Position numbers and translations under genes: made by a program
Notes under the pieces: model-generated
Database searches by the model: none
What the model saw: only the letters and a program-made list of their open reading frames with translations
What the model was told of the DNA's origin: nothing
Shown here: positions 62,620-64,000 of the stretch, piece by piece
Layout of the letters: every line of letters begins with the position of its first letter
Position numbering within the stretch: the stretch's first letter is position 1
NCBI GenBank assembly: GCA_018292915.2
Contig: JACVVK020000164.1
Coordinates: 454,501-518,500, forward strand
Direction of reading: 5' to 3'
Source: Batillaria attramentaria
Taxonomy: Eukaryota > Mollusca > Gastropoda > Batillariidae
Length of the DNA: 64,000 bases

Positions 62620-63066
62620 TTTTTCTTGTTTTTTTGCGGGGGGAGGGGGGGGGGTGTTTTTGTTACCGTGAAATCTCGCAGTCACGAATGTTTAACCTCG
62701 ACATCTTTTCCGAGTTATGCACTCTGACACGCTCAACTTAGTGACCTAAATAGTCTGGTGCTGCCATTTTCATAGTGAGATATAAGTACTACCGAAACCT
62801 CATGAATATTGAACAACTGCTGACAGTCACTTCCCAACATAATTATTACTGTGCGTTTCTTGTCTTGTAGGGCGTAGGAATAGCCATAAATTTGTCAGAT
62901 GAGTCAGTTTTGTTCGTATATCAATCTGCAGACTTAATTTTAGCATAATTTTTTTTTATCCTGAAAAACTAATTAAGCTTAGTCTGGCTAGCTACGTCAC
63001 GTGTCAAACTCACGGTACTAAACATGTCAGAATGGGTGTTTGCAGTACCCAACGAGGTCACAGTCC

Positions 63067-63240
63067 AGGGGCGTAGGAACCACGGGGGCCCTGGGGGCCC
63101 AGGCCCCCGTTCGATTTTGGAAGGGGGCCCGAATATCTTTGGGCCCCCCTTGCTTTTGATAAGAGGAGAGGGGGCCCACCAGTGGTGCCCCCCCCCCCCC
63201 CCCGCTCTGCTGTCGTAGGACACAATCCTTGGCAGTCAAC
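63067..63240 (+). mobile_element. GGGGCGTAGGAACC repeat, copy 2
   Basis: Same order of blocks as 28500-28640, including CCTTGGCAGTCAA directly followed by a CA microsatellite. Confidence 0.65.
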
Positions 63241-63293
63241 ACACACAGACGCACACACAGACGCACACACACACGCACGCACACACACACACC

Positions 63294-63370
<77 letters not shown>

Positions 63371-63376
63371 GCGCGC
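63240..63376 (+). repeat. (CA)n(CG)n microsatellite
   Basis: CA units with GACG interruptions, then about 30 pure CA and about ten CG units. Confidence 0.97.
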
Positions 63377-63583
63377 TATCACAAACACCACCAGCTGACA
63401 TCTATGTTCGTTTGTTCCACCGTTTCTTCGCCTTCTGATTGATGTCAGCTATGTGTAATTAACTTGCTCATGATTTTCATGCTGTAATTATGATGACCTT
63501 ATTTTCTGTGATTTTATACTGTGGGTTTTAGCGTGCATCTCTAGCGCCCCGGGTGTGGGGTCGTCAGCTGGTGGTGGTGGTGG

Positions 63584-63663
<80 letters not shown>
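63584..63663 (+). repeat. (GT)n microsatellite
   Basis: About 39 GT units after a GGT run. Flanking phrases GGTTTTAGCGTGCATCTCTA and GCGGTTTAGCGAGTATCTAC (63526 and 63725) are diverged copies of each other. Confidence 0.96.
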
Positions 63664-63665
<2 letters not shown>

Positions 63666-63769
63666 CTGATTCATGAAACTTCTCTGTAATCGGTGGTGAC
63701 GTTTTTCAGTGATTTAAGCTGTGCGGTTTAGCGAGTATCTACAGCGCAGCAGGTGTGGGGTTGTCGTGG

Positions 63770-64000
63770 TCATCGGGTACGCTAAAGCTAAAACCAGTGA
63801 GCTACTCCAAAATGTGTGTATATGATGACTGAAGTGCGAAAGAGTATTACATCATACGGTCGGGCCTACGTGCCACACACACGTACACACTCAGTCACTC
63901 ATCAAGTTTACACTATCCCTCGAAAGAAACAACTGACAAGAGAATGAAAATCAGAGTGTACATTTATTGAAACAAAAGCGGTTACATGAGGATGTTGAAA
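63770..64000. other. Right-edge sequence, possible minus-strand transcript end
   Basis: TTTATT at 63963-63968 reads AATAAA on the minus strand. No exon recognised; a gene further right could end here. Confidence 0.3.

Overview
The window is animal nuclear DNA. Genes are split by GT-AG introns (and one AT-AC intron), the intergenic and intronic sequence is crowded with nested transposons, tRNA-derived SINEs and long CA/GT microsatellites, and there are no operons. The gene families (kinesin-3 with FHA, a Ly6-type three-finger protein, a C-type lectin, PAN-like exons) and the repeat style suggest a mollusc, probably a gastropod. That placement is inference, not proof.

Left third (about 3.5-23.5 kb, minus strand): a kinesin-3 gene of the KIF28/KLP-6 type. 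Seventeen consecutive coding exons join without a frame break into 701 codons: motor, neck coiled coil, FHA domain and the segment after it. The remaining 3' exons are not seen in 1-3508 and probably lie beyond the left edge. Intron 1 has AT-AC ends with textbook minor-spliceosome (U12) signals. The introns hold several MITEs, a 5'-truncated LINE, a secondary copy of that LINE that also carries an exon edge, a tRNA-derived SINE, tandem repeats and a 1.1 kb terminal-inverted-repeat element.

Middle (24-42 kb): no exon was recognised in 24-32 kb, which holds a 1 kb inverted-repeat element, a palindromic MITE family, LTR-like sequences and many microsatellites. At 32.2-40.5 kb (plus strand) a three-exon gene encodes a 159-residue Ly6/uPAR-type protein with a signal peptide, ten cysteines and a GPI-type tail. 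Its introns contain a dense transposon nest (34.2-36.9 kb) and a Tc1-like DD34E transposon that has itself been hit by a SINE.

Right third: a minus-strand three-exon gene (44.9-48.9 kb) encodes a 147-residue secreted C-type lectin. Two PAN/apple-like exons lie just downstream of it on the same strand. At 50.8-54.5 kb is a 3.7 kb tandem array made of three related unit types, each carrying a GTGAGT splice-donor-like core. Then come a deleted LTR retrotransposon (56.3-57.6 kb), more SINEs and MITEs, and a plus-strand signal-peptide first exon at 60.17 kb whose gene must continue rightwards.

Two SINE families dominate the right half: a roughly 170 bp family (twelve copies noted, many with exact target-site duplications) and a roughly 405 bp family ending in (ATT)n. 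All coordinates and splice joints were read by eye. Family names rest on recognised motifs, not on database searches.
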